Of a stretch of 64,000 bases of DNA, positions 8,101 through 16,523 are shown one piece after another. Position numbers and translations under genes: made by a program. Source of the stretch: JACVRM01 sp963817375 (GTDB lineage Bacteria > Actinomycetota > Thermoleophilia > Gaiellales > Gaiellaceae); the NCBI GenBank assembly GCA_963817375.1, contig CAWFOB010000004.1, positions 124,001-188,000 on the forward strand, written 5' to 3'. The notes below the pieces were generated by a model. That model had not been told where the DNA came from. It did not search any database and saw only the letters and a program-made list of their open reading frames with translations. The number at the start of each line of letters is the position of its first letter. Within the stretch, counting starts at the first letter, position 1.

Positions 8101-9243
8101 TCAGCCTGGCGCGGGCGCCGGCGCGGCGGGTGCGCCGCGCCAGTAGCGCCGCGCCCAGAGCGCGACGTAGACCAGCGCGACAAGGACCGGCACCTCGATG
8201 AGCGGACCGACGACACCGGCGAGCGCCTCTCCGGATGCTGCACCGAACACGCCGACTGCGACTGCGATCGCGAGTTCGAAGTCGTTCGATGCGACGGTGA
8301 AGCCCATGCTCGCCGTCTGCGCATACGGGAGCCCGGCGAGCTTGCCGATCACGAAGCCGGCGATCCACATGATCAGGAAGTACGCGAGCAGTGGCAGCGC
8401 AATGCGAGCGACGTCGGCCGGCTCTGCGGTGATCTTCTCGCCCTGGATCGCGAACAGCACCACGATGGTGAACAGCAGCCCGTAGAGCGTGATCGGGCTG
8501 ATGCGAGGAATCAGCTTCGTCTCGTACCACTCGCGGCCTCTCCGCTTCACGCCGATGCGGCGGGTGAGGAAGCCCGCGGCGAGCGGAATGCCGAGGAAGA
8601 TCAGCACCGTCTTCGCGACCTCCCAGATCCCTACCTCGAAGCCCTGGGTGTCGAGGCCGAGCCAGCCAGGGAGGACGGTCAAGTAGAAGTAGCCGAGCAG
8701 CGAGTAGGCGGCGACCTGGAAGAGCGCGTTGAAGACGACCAGGAGGGCGGTGCGGTCACGGTCGCCTCTGGCGAGATCGTTCCAGATCAGCACCATCGCG
8801 ATGCAGCGGGCGAGGCCGACGATGATCACGCCGGTGCGGTAGGCGGGTTGGTCGGCGAGGAACAGCCAGGCGAGGCAGAACATCAGCAGCGGCGCGACGA
8901 TCCAGGAGAGGAAGAGCGACCAGCCGAAGAAAACGCGGTCGCTGACCCCGTCGTGCTGCTTGTGCCCCAGCTCCTCGTAGCGCACTTTCGCGAGGACGGG
9001 GTACATCATCAGGAGTAGGCCGAGGGCGATTGGCAGCGACACGGTGCCGATCTGAAGCTTGTCGAGGCCGTCGTTCAGCGACGGGATCAACCGCCCCAGC
9101 CCGAGCCCCGCGGCCATCGCGAGCCCGATCCACAGCGGGAGATAGCGGTCGAGCGTCGACAGCTTCTTCAGCACCGCCGTGTCGTCTGGGCCGGCGGCCG
9201 CGGGCGCCGCGGCAGCGTATGGCCCCTGTTCGACGACGCCCAT
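8101..9243 (-). CDS. acr3: Arsenite efflux transporter Acr3
   Basis: A 380-residue membrane protein with about ten helices, from the Acr3/BASS group. Family signatures are present: SLPIALGLLLMMYPVLAKV in an early helix, GLARCIAMVLIWNDLARGD with the conserved Cys of the transport path, and SMGFTVASNDFELAIAVAV near the C terminus. It exports arsenite (and often antimonite) using the proton gradient. The ATG at 9243 overlaps the arsR stop as ATGA, fixing the start and showing translational coupling. Last gene of the DUF2180-arsR-acr3 operon. Confidence 0.93.
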   Translation of the reverse strand: MGVVEQGPYAAAAPAAAGPDDTAVLKKLSTLDRYLPLWIGLAMAAGLGLGRLIPSLNDGLDKLQIGTVSLPIALGLLLMMYPVLAKVRYEELGHKQHDGVSDRVFFGWSLFLSWIVAPLLMFCLAWLFLADQPAYRTGVIIVGLARCIAMVLIWNDLARGDRDRTALLVVFNALFQVAAYSLLGYFYLTVLPGWLGLDTQGFEVGIWEVAKTVLIFLGIPLAAGFLTRRIGVKRRGREWYETKLIPRISPITLYGLLFTIVVLFAIQGEKITAEPADVARIALPLLAYFLIMWIAGFVIGKLAGLPYAQTASMGFTVASNDFELAIAVAVGVFGAASGEALAGVVGPLIEVPVLVALVYVALWARRYWRGAPAAPAPAPG

Positions 9244-9599
9244 CAGCCGATCGTCGTCAGGCGCCCGGCGCACTCAAGGCGGCGGTCGTCCACAAGCTGC
9301 ACGGCCTCGTCGAGCAGGATGCCGAGCAGGCCGTACAGCGCCTCAAGCCGTTCGCGGCTTGCGCAGTAGCAGATTCGCGGGCCTTCGATCTCACCGACGA
9401 TCAAGCCGGCGTCCTTCAGGACCTTCAGATGCTGCGAGACGGTCGCCTGGGCAAGCGCAAGCTCGTCAACGAACTGGCCGCAGTAGCACGCGTCGTGGGC
9501 AAGTAGAAGCCGCAGGATCCGCACCCGCGCCGGGTGACCGAGCGCCTTCGCGAGGACCGCAGCGTCCTGCTCGAGCGTGGTGTCCGCGGCGACGGTCAC
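9243..9599 (-). CDS. arsR: ArsR-family arsenic-responsive repressor
   Basis: A 118-residue winged-helix repressor. LAKALGHPARVRILRLLL and QATVSQHLKVLKDAGLI form the DNA-binding region. A metal site is suggested by Cys38 and Cys40 (ACYCGQF) and a second CYC further on, at places where ArsR proteins bind As(III). It starts with GTG overlapping the stop of the DUF2180 gene (GTGA) and ends overlapping acr3 (ATGA). It should repress its own operon, probably at the palindrome at 9866-9885. Confidence 0.93.
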   Translation of the reverse strand: MTVAADTTLEQDAAVLAKALGHPARVRILRLLLAHDACYCGQFVDELALAQATVSQHLKVLKDAGLIVGEIEGPRICYCASRERLEALYGLLGILLDEAVQLVDDRRLECAGRLTTIG

Positions 9600-9826
9600 G
9601 AGACGCCGACGGACGTCTGATGGCGGGCGGTCGCGGCGACGCCGGCCGGGACGCCGCGCAGCGGTCTCACGTGCGGAATCTGGTGCGGGCAGGCGTAGCG
9701 GGTGCCGCCGACCGTGAACGTATGCGCCTCGATCAGATGGTCGAGGCAGAGGCCGACACCGCAGTGCTGGCAGACGCCGACGGCGGCCACGGTGTCGTTC
9801 ACCTTCGCGCACTCGAAGCAGTTCAT
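9596..9826 (-). CDS. DUF2180 Cys/His-rich small protein
   Basis: A 76-residue protein whose first 35 residues hold Cys3, Cys6, Cys19, Cys22, Cys27 and a DHLIEAH motif, the zinc-finger-like arrangement of DUF2180. It ends with HQIPHVRPLRG. The start ATG has a strong ribosome site (GGAGGCGG). It is the first gene of an operon with arsR and acr3, overlapping arsR by GTGA, so a role in arsenic or metal handling is likely. The molecular function is unknown. Confidence 0.8.
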   Translation of the reverse strand: MNCFECAKVNDTVAAVGVCQHCGVGLCLDHLIEAHTFTVGGTRYACPHQIPHVRPLRGVPAGVAATARHQTSVGVS

Positions 9827-9865
9827 GACGATCCGCCTCCTCGAGCCCGGGTCCGGGCTCATCGT

Positions 9866-9885
9866 TGATCGCAGATCTACGATCA
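9866..9885. promoter_or_regulatory. Likely ArsR operator
   Basis: A perfect inverted repeat TGATCG / CGATCA separated by eight bases lies 40 bases upstream of the DUF2180-arsR-acr3 operon. Size and position suit an ArsR dimer. A second hairpin (GAGCCCG / CGGGCTC, 9843-9860) falls in the presumed 5' leader. Confidence 0.55.
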
Positions 9886-10013
9886 CTCGAGCCGGCTCCG
9901 ACGGCATCCGCGGCCGCCCGGTTCGAAGCCGGGAGAACTACCTATCGAACGGCGGCCCGACGCGCGCTTGGCCGGGCAACGCGCACCGCGCCTCGTGAAG
10001 CCCCGCGGAGGGC

Positions 10014-11006
10014 CTAGAAGATCGCTTGGATGGGCCAGTACAGGAGCCCCGCCACGAGGGCCGCTGCGGGGATCGTGACGATCCACGCGACGACGATGTT
10101 TCCGGCCACGCCCCAGCGGACGGCGGACAGCCGGTGCGTCGCCCCCGAGCCCATGACGGCGCCCGAGATGCACTGCGTCGTCGAGACCGGGAACCCGTAG
10201 CGCGTCGCCACGAACAGGGTGGCGCCGGCGGCGGACTGCGCGGCGAACCCGCCGGCCGGGTGCATCTTGTAGACGCGCTGGCCGAGCGTGCGGATGATCC
10301 TCCAGCCGCCGACGTACGTCCCGCCGGCGATCGCCGCGCCGGCAGCGACCTTGACCCAGTCAGGGATGTAGAAGGTGTGGATCGACCCGTTGGCGTAGAG
10401 CGCCAGCGCGATCACGCCCATCGTCTTCTGCGCGTCGTTCGCGCCGTGCGTGAAGGCGAAGAAACTGCCCGACGCGAGCTGGCCGAGGCGGAACGACCGG
10501 TTCGCCAGGTGCGCGGTCATCCACGTGAAGCCCCAGTAGATGATCAGCAGCAGGACGAACGCCCCGGCGAAGCCGATGATCGGCGAAAAGATCCCGGGGA
10601 TGACGACCTTGTGCCAGATGTCCGACCACTCGACCCCTTCGATGCCCGACTGAACGAGCGCGGCGCCGACCAGCCCGCCGATCAGGGCGTGCGAGGAGCT
10701 GGACGGGAGGCCGCGGCGCCACGTGATCAGGTTCCACGTGATCGCGCCGAGCAGCGCCGCGAGCAGTGTCTGCTCGGTCACGAGGCCCACGTCGATGATG
10801 CCCTTGCCGACCGTCTTCGCGACCGCGGTCGTGACGAAGGCGCCGAGCAGGTTCGCGATCGCGGCCAGCGCAACCGCCTGGCGCGGGGACATCGCGTGCG
10901 TCGACACCGAGGTCGCGATCGAGTTGGCCGTGTCGTGGAAGCCGTTGGTGAAGTCGAACGCGAGCGCGGTCAGGATGACGACGACGAGGAGAGCGTCGCC
11001 GCCCAC
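10014..11006 (-). CDS. pit: PiT-family inorganic phosphate transporter
   Basis: A 330-residue low-affinity phosphate transporter with about ten membrane helices. Both signature repeats are present: FDFTNGFHDTANSIAT near the N terminus and FAFTHGANDAQKTMGV in the second half, plus SSSSHALIGGLVG and FPVSTTQCISGAVMG. It imports metal-phosphate with protons. The GTG start overlaps the stop of the DUF47 gene as TAGTG. It is the last gene of a kinase-DUF47-pit operon, unlike the usual DUF47-pit pair without a kinase. Confidence 0.95.
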   Translation of the reverse strand: MGGDALLVVVILTALAFDFTNGFHDTANSIATSVSTHAMSPRQAVALAAIANLLGAFVTTAVAKTVGKGIIDVGLVTEQTLLAALLGAITWNLITWRRGLPSSSSHALIGGLVGAALVQSGIEGVEWSDIWHKVVIPGIFSPIIGFAGAFVLLLIIYWGFTWMTAHLANRSFRLGQLASGSFFAFTHGANDAQKTMGVIALALYANGSIHTFYIPDWVKVAAGAAIAGGTYVGGWRIIRTLGQRVYKMHPAGGFAAQSAAGATLFVATRYGFPVSTTQCISGAVMGSGATHRLSAVRWGVAGNIVVAWIVTIPAAALVAGLLYWPIQAIF

Positions 11007-11645
11007 TACCGGTTCTTGACGTAGATGGCCTCGAGCACGTCCGCGGCGTTCTCGCAGGCGTCGACGGCCTCCTCGAGCCGCTCGTGGATGTCCTTCCACC
11101 GGATGATGGCGACCGGGTCGGGCTCGTTCCTGAACAGCTCGCCGACCGCGTCGCGGAGCAGGCGGTCCCCGTCGTCCTCGAGGGCACGCAGCGCGGCGAG
11201 CTCCTCGTCCGAGTCCCGGAACCCCTCCAGGTGGCCGACCGCCTCGTCGAGCTGCATCGCGGCCTCGAGGATGACCTGGGCCTGCTCGCGTGCCCGCGGC
11301 GGGACCTCCGAGACGCCGTAGGAGCCCAGGTTGTCGGCCGCCTCGTCGACGTTGTCGCAGACGTCGTCGAGCGCGCCGGCCAGGTTGTAGATGTCGTCGC
11401 GGTCGAACGGCGTGACGAACGTGCGGTTGAGCAGGTCGATGACCTCGCGGGTCAGCTGGTCGCCGCGATGCTCGTGCGCCTTGATCTGCTCGATCAGCTC
11501 GGCGCCGTCATCCGGGAAGCGGTCGAGCAGCTGTCCGAGCAGGCTCGAGATGTCGACCGCGTTCGTCGACGCGCGCTTCAGCAGGACGAAGAACTCGTGC
11601 CGTTGTGGCGTGAAGGAGATCCGGCGGATGTGGACACTTTTTCAC
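11006..11645 (-). CDS. DUF47 PhoU-like phosphate transport regulator
   Basis: About 212 residues of helical PhoU-like DUF47 protein (FTPQRHEFFVLLKRAS near the start, LLNRTFVTPFDRDDIYNLAGALDDVCDNVDEA in the middle, FRNEPDPVAIIRWKDIHERLEEAVDACENAADVLE at the end). Such proteins regulate the adjacent PiT transporter. In the given sequence no ATG, GTG or TTG precedes the domain in frame. If the five-T run at 11638-11642 had four, a GTG at 11645 overlapping the kinase stop (GTGA) would open the frame perfectly. I therefore place the start there and suspect a one-base error. Confidence 0.8.
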
Positions 11646-12608
11646 GTTCGGGGAAATCGGCACACGATCGTCAGCCCCACACCGGTCGCGCCGCTCGCGT
11701 CGACGGTCCCGCCCGCCGCCGTGACGATGTGCTTGACGATCGCGAGCCCGAGGCCGGTACCGCGTGACGCGCGCGCACGGTCGCTGCGGTAGAACCGCTC
11801 GAAGAGACGGGGGAGGTCCTCTGGGCGCCACGCCGGCGCCGTTGTCCTCGGCGACGATCACGTGCGTACCGGGCTCGTCGCGGCACGTGAGCGTGAAGGT
11901 CGAGCCCTCGCCGGCGTAGCGGATGGCGTTGCCGGCGAGGTTCTCGCCGACGACTTGCAGCATCCGCTGGCGGAGCGGCACCGCGAAGCTCGGCGTGCAG
12001 TCGAGCCGCAGCTCGATGCCCGCGCGCTCCGCGGCGGGGGCGAGCTCGGCGAAGACAGCCTCGAGCACGGGCAGCGCCCGGATCGACCCGAGCGCGACGA
12101 CCGCCCGTCCGCTCTCCAGCTCGCTGACGAAGAGCACGTCGTCGATCAGCTCGCGGATGCGGTCGACCTCCTCACGGGCCTCGCCGATCAGCGCCTGCGG
12201 GTCGGCACCGGGCAGCGTCGCCGACTCGAGCAGCGCCAGCAGCCGGGCGAGTGGCGTGCGGAGCTCGTGCGAGACGGCGGCAGTGAAGCCCGCGCGCAGC
12301 TCCTCGTACGCCGCCACGTCACCCGGGCCGCTGAGGTACACGAGCGTCTCGAGGCGCCCGTCGACCGCGTACGACACCTCGAGCGGCGTCCGCCCGCCGG
12401 TGCGCGCGGCGGCCTCGGAGAACGGCGTGCCCTCCTCGAGCCCGTCGAGGGACTCGCGCGCGCGGCGGCTCGCCGCGATCACGCGGCGGTCGCGGTCGAG
12501 CACGATCACGATCTCGCGGCTCTCCTCGACGAGGTGGTGGGCGCGAGCCGCCTCGAGCTGGAGCTCCGCGAGGTCCTCCGCGACCTGGGGACGACGCCGC
12601 AGCCGCAC
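11642..12608 (-). pseudogene. Soluble PAS histidine kinase, PhoR/SenX3-like (one frameshift)
   Basis: A sensor kinase of about 322 residues with no transmembrane segment. Order: N-terminal coiled stretch, PAS-like region (EIVIVLDRDRRVIAASRRA), HisKA box AVSHELRTPLARLL with the phospho-accepting His, then an ATPase domain with N-box GENLAGNAIRYAG and G1 box EDNGAGVAP. After GVAP the frame breaks near 11822-11826. One base fewer in the CCC run restores EDLPRLFERFYRSDRARASRGTGLGLAIV to a TGA at 11642. Divergent from its likely partner regulator and co-transcribed with DUF47 and pit. It is the likely phosphate-responsive kinase. Frameshift may be a sequence error. Confidence 0.8.
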
Positions 12609-12627
12609 GGGGCTATGGTACGCGGCC
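12609..12627. promoter_or_regulatory. Overlapping divergent leaderless promoters
   Basis: Only 19 bases separate the GTG of the kinase (minus strand) from the GTG of the regulator (plus strand). They hold TATGGTA, which reads TACCATA on the other strand. Each reading supplies a -10-like element about seven bases from its own start codon. Any -35 contacts would fall inside the opposite gene. Confidence 0.5.
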
Positions 12628-13326
12628 GTGCCCCAGGTGCTGATCGTCGAGGACGACGACGTCATCGCCGAGGGGATGGCGCGCCACCTCGCCGCCGCGG
12701 ACTTCGAGCCCATCGTCGTCGGCAAGGGCGAGCAGGGCCTCGCCCGGCTTCGCTTCGACCGTCCCGAGGTGTGCGTCCTCGATCTGATGCTCCCCGGCCG
12801 GGACGGGTGGAGCGTGATCGAGACCGCCCGCGCCGAAGGCATCGGCACGCCGATCATCGTCGTCAGCGCGCGAGGCACCGAGCACGACCGCGTGCACGCG
12901 CTCGAGATCGGGGCCGACGACTACCTCGTCAAGCCCTTCTCGATGGCCGAGCTGGTCGCGCGGGTCAAGGCGGCCGCGCGCCGCGGCACCCGGGCGGAGC
13001 GGATCGAGCGGGGCGAGCCGATCGACATCGAGGAGCTCCACATCAACCCGCGCGAGGTGCAGGCGTACGTGGGCGGCCAGAACGTCGGCCTCACGCCGAC
13101 CGAGTTCCGGCTGCTCTACGTGCTCGCTCTCGACCGTGGCCGCGTGGTCACCCGCGACGAGCTGCTGCAGCGGATCTGGGGGCGCCGCGAGGGACATCGC
13201 GACCGCACCGTGGACGTCTTCGTGCGCAAGCTCCGCGAGAAGGTCGACCGGCGTGCGCCGCGGCACACGTTCATCCAGACGCGCTACGGCGTCGGCTACT
13301 CGCTCGAGCCGGTTCCGAAGGGCTAG
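12628..13326 (+). CDS. OmpR/PhoB-family response regulator, PhoP/RegX3-like
   Basis: A 232-residue regulator. Receiver residues are visible: EDDD acidic pair near the start, the phospho-acceptor Asp in VLDLMLPG, and the Lys in YLVKPFSM. The winged-helix output reads LTPTEFRLLYVLALDRGRVVTRDELLQRIWG and TVDVFVRKLREKV to the end. It is divergent from a PhoR-like kinase and surrounded by pit and ppk1, so it is the best candidate for binding the Pho boxes found here. GTG start, probably leaderless. Its stop overlaps that of the convergent ATP-grasp gene by four bases (CTAG). Confidence 0.92.
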   Translation: MPQVLIVEDDDVIAEGMARHLAAADFEPIVVGKGEQGLARLRFDRPEVCVLDLMLPGRDGWSVIETARAEGIGTPIIVVSARGTEHDRVHALEIGADDYLVKPFSMAELVARVKAAARRGTRAERIERGEPIDIEELHINPREVQAYVGGQNVGLTPTEFRLLYVLALDRGRVVTRDELLQRIWGRREGHRDRTVDVFVRKLREKVDRRAPRHTFIQTRYGVGYSLEPVPKG

Positions 13327-14171
13327 GAGACCGCTTCGAGCGGCGGCTCGGCGACCGCCGCCAGCACCCGTGCGACCTCTGCGTAAACGTCGCCCTCGGC
13401 GTACTCGGCAGTGAAGTCGACCGCGCCGTTGAGCTCGATGATCACCCAGCCGTCGTCCCTCGGCAGCAGGTCCACGCCGACCAGGTCCGCGTCGCACGCC
13501 TCGGCGGCGAGGAGCGCGAGCTCACACGCGTCGGCCGACGGATCGGAGACCGCCACGCGGTGCCCGCCCAGCGCGACGTTCGTCCGCCACTCGCCCGGCG
13601 CGGCGACACGCTGGATCGCGCCGACCACCCGGCCGCCCGCGACGAGGACGCGCAGGTCGCGCCCGCGCGGCGGGATCAGCTCCTGGACGAGGGCGCCCGT
13701 ACGCGGATACCAGGGGTGCCGGCCGAAGTCCTGCAGGGTCGCCGCGAGCATGCGCCGGTCGCTGCACAGGATCACCTCGCGCCCCCAGCTGCCGAACCGC
13801 GGCTTGACGACGACCGGCCCGTCCACGACCGGCAGCGGCGCGCCCGGGACGGCGAGCCGCGTCTCGGGGTGCGGCAGCCCGGCGGCAGCGAGCACCTGCG
13901 CCGTGAGCAGCTTGTCGTGGGCGCGCATCAGCGCCTCCGGCCCGTTCAGCACGATCACCCCGCGGGCCTCCAGGGCGCGCAGCGCCTCGAGCCCCGGCTC
14001 GACGCCGTCGACCGACGGCAGCACGTCGAGCCGTCCCAGCACGACGTCACCGGGACGCATGATCGACAGCGCCTCGTCCGGCGTCAGCTGCGCGGCCGGC
14101 TCGCCCGGCCAGACGGCGGCGAGCAGCGCCGCGTTCGTCACGGACACCTTGTGGGCGACGATCGCGAACAT
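13323..14171 (-). CDS. RimK-like ATP-grasp ligase
   Basis: A 282-residue ATP-grasp enzyme. Visible features: LMRAHDKLLTAQVLAAAGLPHPET (the RimK/LysX lid segment), VVVKPRFGSWGREV with the ATP-binding Lys, VQELIPPRGRDLRVLVAGG, and the metal-binding end VGVDLLPRDDGWVIIELNGAVDF. Relatives add glutamate or another amino acid to a protein or small molecule. The substrate here is unknown. I use the ATG at 14171 because the longer form reads into the Pho-box promoter region. It lies between the regulator and ppk1, so a phosphate-related role is possible but unproven. Confidence 0.85.
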   Translation of the reverse strand: MFAIVAHKVSVTNAALLAAVWPGEPAAQLTPDEALSIMRPGDVVLGRLDVLPSVDGVEPGLEALRALEARGVIVLNGPEALMRAHDKLLTAQVLAAAGLPHPETRLAVPGAPLPVVDGPVVVKPRFGSWGREVILCSDRRMLAATLQDFGRHPWYPRTGALVQELIPPRGRDLRVLVAGGRVVGAIQRVAAPGEWRTNVALGGHRVAVSDPSADACELALLAAEACDADLVGVDLLPRDDGWVIIELNGAVDFTAEYAEGDVYAEVARVLAAVAEPPLEAVS

Positions 14172-14214
14172 GGGGCGTGAAGCATCCGTGTTTGCAGCGG
14201 TTTCTGCAAGGGGT

Positions 14215-14247
14215 GGACACCGGCTGTTCACCGTGTCGGCGCTCACA
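14215..14247 (+). promoter_or_regulatory. Distal Pho box upstream of ppk1
   Basis: GGACACC (14215) and GTTCACC (14226) start 11 bases apart, with a weak third unit CGGCGCT at 14237. It resembles the pstS Pho box and lies about 100 bases upstream of the stronger box. It may also serve the divergent ATP-grasp gene. Confidence 0.55.
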
Positions 14248-14310
14248 GGATGGATACGCCGCGGCCACCCTTTCCGCTCACCGCGGGCGAGCCGGCCGCC
14301 TGGCGACTCC

Positions 14311-14343
14311 GGTCACCACTTCGACACCAGCCGTTCACCCACG
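14311..14343 (+). promoter_or_regulatory. Proximal Pho box and promoter of ppk1
   Basis: Three units start exactly 11 bases apart: GGTCACC (14311), CGACACC (14322) and GTTCACC (14333). A -10-like CATAGT at 14353-14358 follows, six bases before the ppk1 ATG. The box overlaps where a -35 would be, as expected for an activated promoter, and the mRNA may be leaderless. Confidence 0.8.
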
Positions 14344-14364
14344 CGGGAGGGGCATAGTGAGAGC

Positions 14365-16473
14365 ATGAAGACCCCGATGATCGCGACTGCGACTGCGGAG
14401 CGGGCGCCGTCGCGCCTCCTCAATCGCGAGCTCTCCTGGCTCGAGTACGACGCACGCGTGCTCGAGCTGGCCGAGGATCCGACCACCCCGCTGCTCGAAC
14501 GGGTGAAGGTGTGCAAGTTCTTCTCGTCCAACCTGGACGACTTCTTCATGGTGCGCGTCGCGGGCCTCGCCGAGCAGGCGGAGGCGGGCCTCGCCGTCCG
14601 CTCCCCCGACGGCCGCACGCCGGACGAGGCACTCGCGGAGATTCGCGCGCGCGTGCTCGAGCTGACCGCGCACCAGTCCCGGCTGTGGAAGCGCGAGCTC
14701 CGGCCCGCGCTGGCCGAGGCGGGGGTCATCGTCGCGGCGATCGAGGACCTCGACGAGGAGGAGATGTTCGAGCTCGAGCGGCTCTTCGACACGGACGTGT
14801 TCCCGGTGCTGACTCCGCTCGGCGTCGGGCATGGCCAGCCGTTCCCGTACATCTCCGGGCTCTCGCTCAGCCTCGGCGTCTTCGTGCGCGACCCCGATAC
14901 GGGCGACGAGCGCTTCGCACGCGTCAAGGTGCCGGAGCTGCTCCCGCGGTTCCTGCGGGTCGGCACCCGCGGCTGCCTCGTCCCGCTCGAGCGAGTGATC
15001 CGCCACTTCCTGCCGCGGCTGTTCACGCAGATGGAGATCGTCGAGTGCGCGTTCTTCCGGGTCACGCGCGACGCCGACCTCGAGGTCGACGACGACGCCG
15101 CCGACCTGCTCGAGGCCGTGCGCGACGAGCTGCGCCGGCGGCGCTTCGGCGAGCCCGTCCGGCTGGAGGCCTCACGCGCGATCTCGTCGCGCATGCTCAC
15201 CGTGCTCAAGCAGGGCCTGAACCTGCCGGACGAAGAGGTCTACCTCGTCGAGGGCCTCATGGACCTCGCCGACCTCGGCGAGCTCGAGGCGCTCCCACGC
15301 CCCGACCTGAAGGCCGAGCCGTGGCTCGCGAGCGCGCCTGCCCGCCTCGCGGCGGCGCGCGACGCGGACTCGATCTTCGAGCAGATCAAGCGCGGCGACC
15401 TGCTCGTGCACCACCCGTACGACTCGTTCGCCGGCAGCTTCGAGACCTTCGTGCGGGGGGCCGCGGCTGACCGCGACGTCGCCGCGCTGAAGACGACGGT
15501 GTACCGCACGAACGACGAGTCGCCGCTCATCCCGGCGCTCATCGCGGCGTCCGAGGAGGGCAAGCAGACCGTCTGCCTCGTCGAGCTGAAAGCCCGCTTC
15601 GACGAGCACCGGAACATCGAGTGGTCGCGGGCACTGGAGCAGGCCGGCGTCCACGTCGTCTTCGGGTTCCCCAACCTGAAGATCCACGCCAAGACGACCC
15701 TGGTGGTGCGCCGCGAGGGCGACACGCTGCGCCGCTACGCGCACGTCGGCACCGGCAACTACCACTCCGTCACCGCGCGCCTGTACGAGGACTTCGGGCT
15801 CTTCACCGCCGACCCGGACATCTGTGCCGACATCGCCGACCTGTTCAACTACCTGACCGGCTACGGGCGGCCGCAGCGCCTGCGCAAGCTGCTCGCGGCA
15901 CCGTTCGACCTGCGCAAGCGGCTGATCGAGGAGATCCGCACGGTCGGCAAGGCGGCGCGCACCGGCAAGCACGCCCGCATCCGCATCAAGGTGAACGCGC
16001 TGACAGACCCGGCGATCATCGACGAGCTCTACGCTGCGTCGGGCGACGGCGCGACGGTGGAGATCGTGGCCCGCAGCATCTGCGCACTGCGCCCGGGCGT
16101 CGAAGGCATGAGCGAGAACATCACCGTGCGCAGCGTGCTCGGCCGCTTCCTCGAGCACAGCCGCATGTGCGCCTTCGAGGCCGGCGACGAGCGCGCGTTC
16201 TTCATCGGCAGCGCCGACCTGATGCCGCGCAACCTCGATCATCGCGTCGAGATCCTCGCCCCGGTCGAGGATTCGCGGGCCCAGGCCGAGCTCACCAACG
16301 TTTTCGACACGCTCCAGTCCGACAACGCCCAGGCATGGGAGCTGAACGGCGACGGCGCCTGGACGCGTCTCCAGCCCGCCAAGGGCCGCAGAGCGGTGAC
16401 GGCCCAGGGCGCGCTCATGCGCGCCGCGGCATCGCGCGCGAAGCGTCGGAGACGGGTTCGCCGGCCCGCGTGA
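14365..16473 (+). CDS. ppk1: Polyphosphate kinase 1
   Basis: A 702-residue PPK1 that builds polyphosphate from ATP. Hallmarks: LLNRELSWLEYDARVLE at the N terminus, VKVCKFFSSNLDDFFMVRVAGL, the catalytic phospho-His in YAHVGTGNYH (His460 by count), and the second catalytic region RSICALRPGVEGMSENITVRSVLGRFLEHSR followed by FIGSADLMPRNLDHRVE. Normal length. The ATG at 14365 directly precedes the conserved N-terminal block; longer upstream reading frame is non-coding and holds the Pho boxes. It overlaps the ppx frame at its end (GTGA). Confidence 0.96.
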   Translation: MKTPMIATATAERAPSRLLNRELSWLEYDARVLELAEDPTTPLLERVKVCKFFSSNLDDFFMVRVAGLAEQAEAGLAVRSPDGRTPDEALAEIRARVLELTAHQSRLWKRELRPALAEAGVIVAAIEDLDEEEMFELERLFDTDVFPVLTPLGVGHGQPFPYISGLSLSLGVFVRDPDTGDERFARVKVPELLPRFLRVGTRGCLVPLERVIRHFLPRLFTQMEIVECAFFRVTRDADLEVDDDAADLLEAVRDELRRRRFGEPVRLEASRAISSRMLTVLKQGLNLPDEEVYLVEGLMDLADLGELEALPRPDLKAEPWLASAPARLAAARDADSIFEQIKRGDLLVHHPYDSFAGSFETFVRGAAADRDVAALKTTVYRTNDESPLIPALIAASEEGKQTVCLVELKARFDEHRNIEWSRALEQAGVHVVFGFPNLKIHAKTTLVVRREGDTLRRYAHVGTGNYHSVTARLYEDFGLFTADPDICADIADLFNYLTGYGRPQRLRKLLAAPFDLRKRLIEEIRTVGKAARTGKHARIRIKVNALTDPAIIDELYAASGDGATVEIVARSICALRPGVEGMSENITVRSVLGRFLEHSRMCAFEAGDERAFFIGSADLMPRNLDHRVEILAPVEDSRAQAELTNVFDTLQSDNAQAWELNGDGAWTRLQPAKGRRAVTAQGALMRAAASRAKRRRRVRRPA

Positions 16474-16523
16474 CGGCGCTCTCCGAGGAGCGTCGGCCGA
16501 CGGCAGCGCCAGAATCCGGCGCG

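Noticed and set aside
9925..9950. A GGTTCGAAGCC stretch resembling a tRNA T-loop.
   Set aside because: No anticodon arm, D-arm or acceptor stem can be drawn on either strand around it.
11006..11257. An 83-residue ORF in front of pit taken as a separate gene.
   Set aside because: It is only the C-terminal part of the DUF47 protein; the N-terminal part reads on in the same frame up to 11641 but lacks a start because of a probable one-base error.
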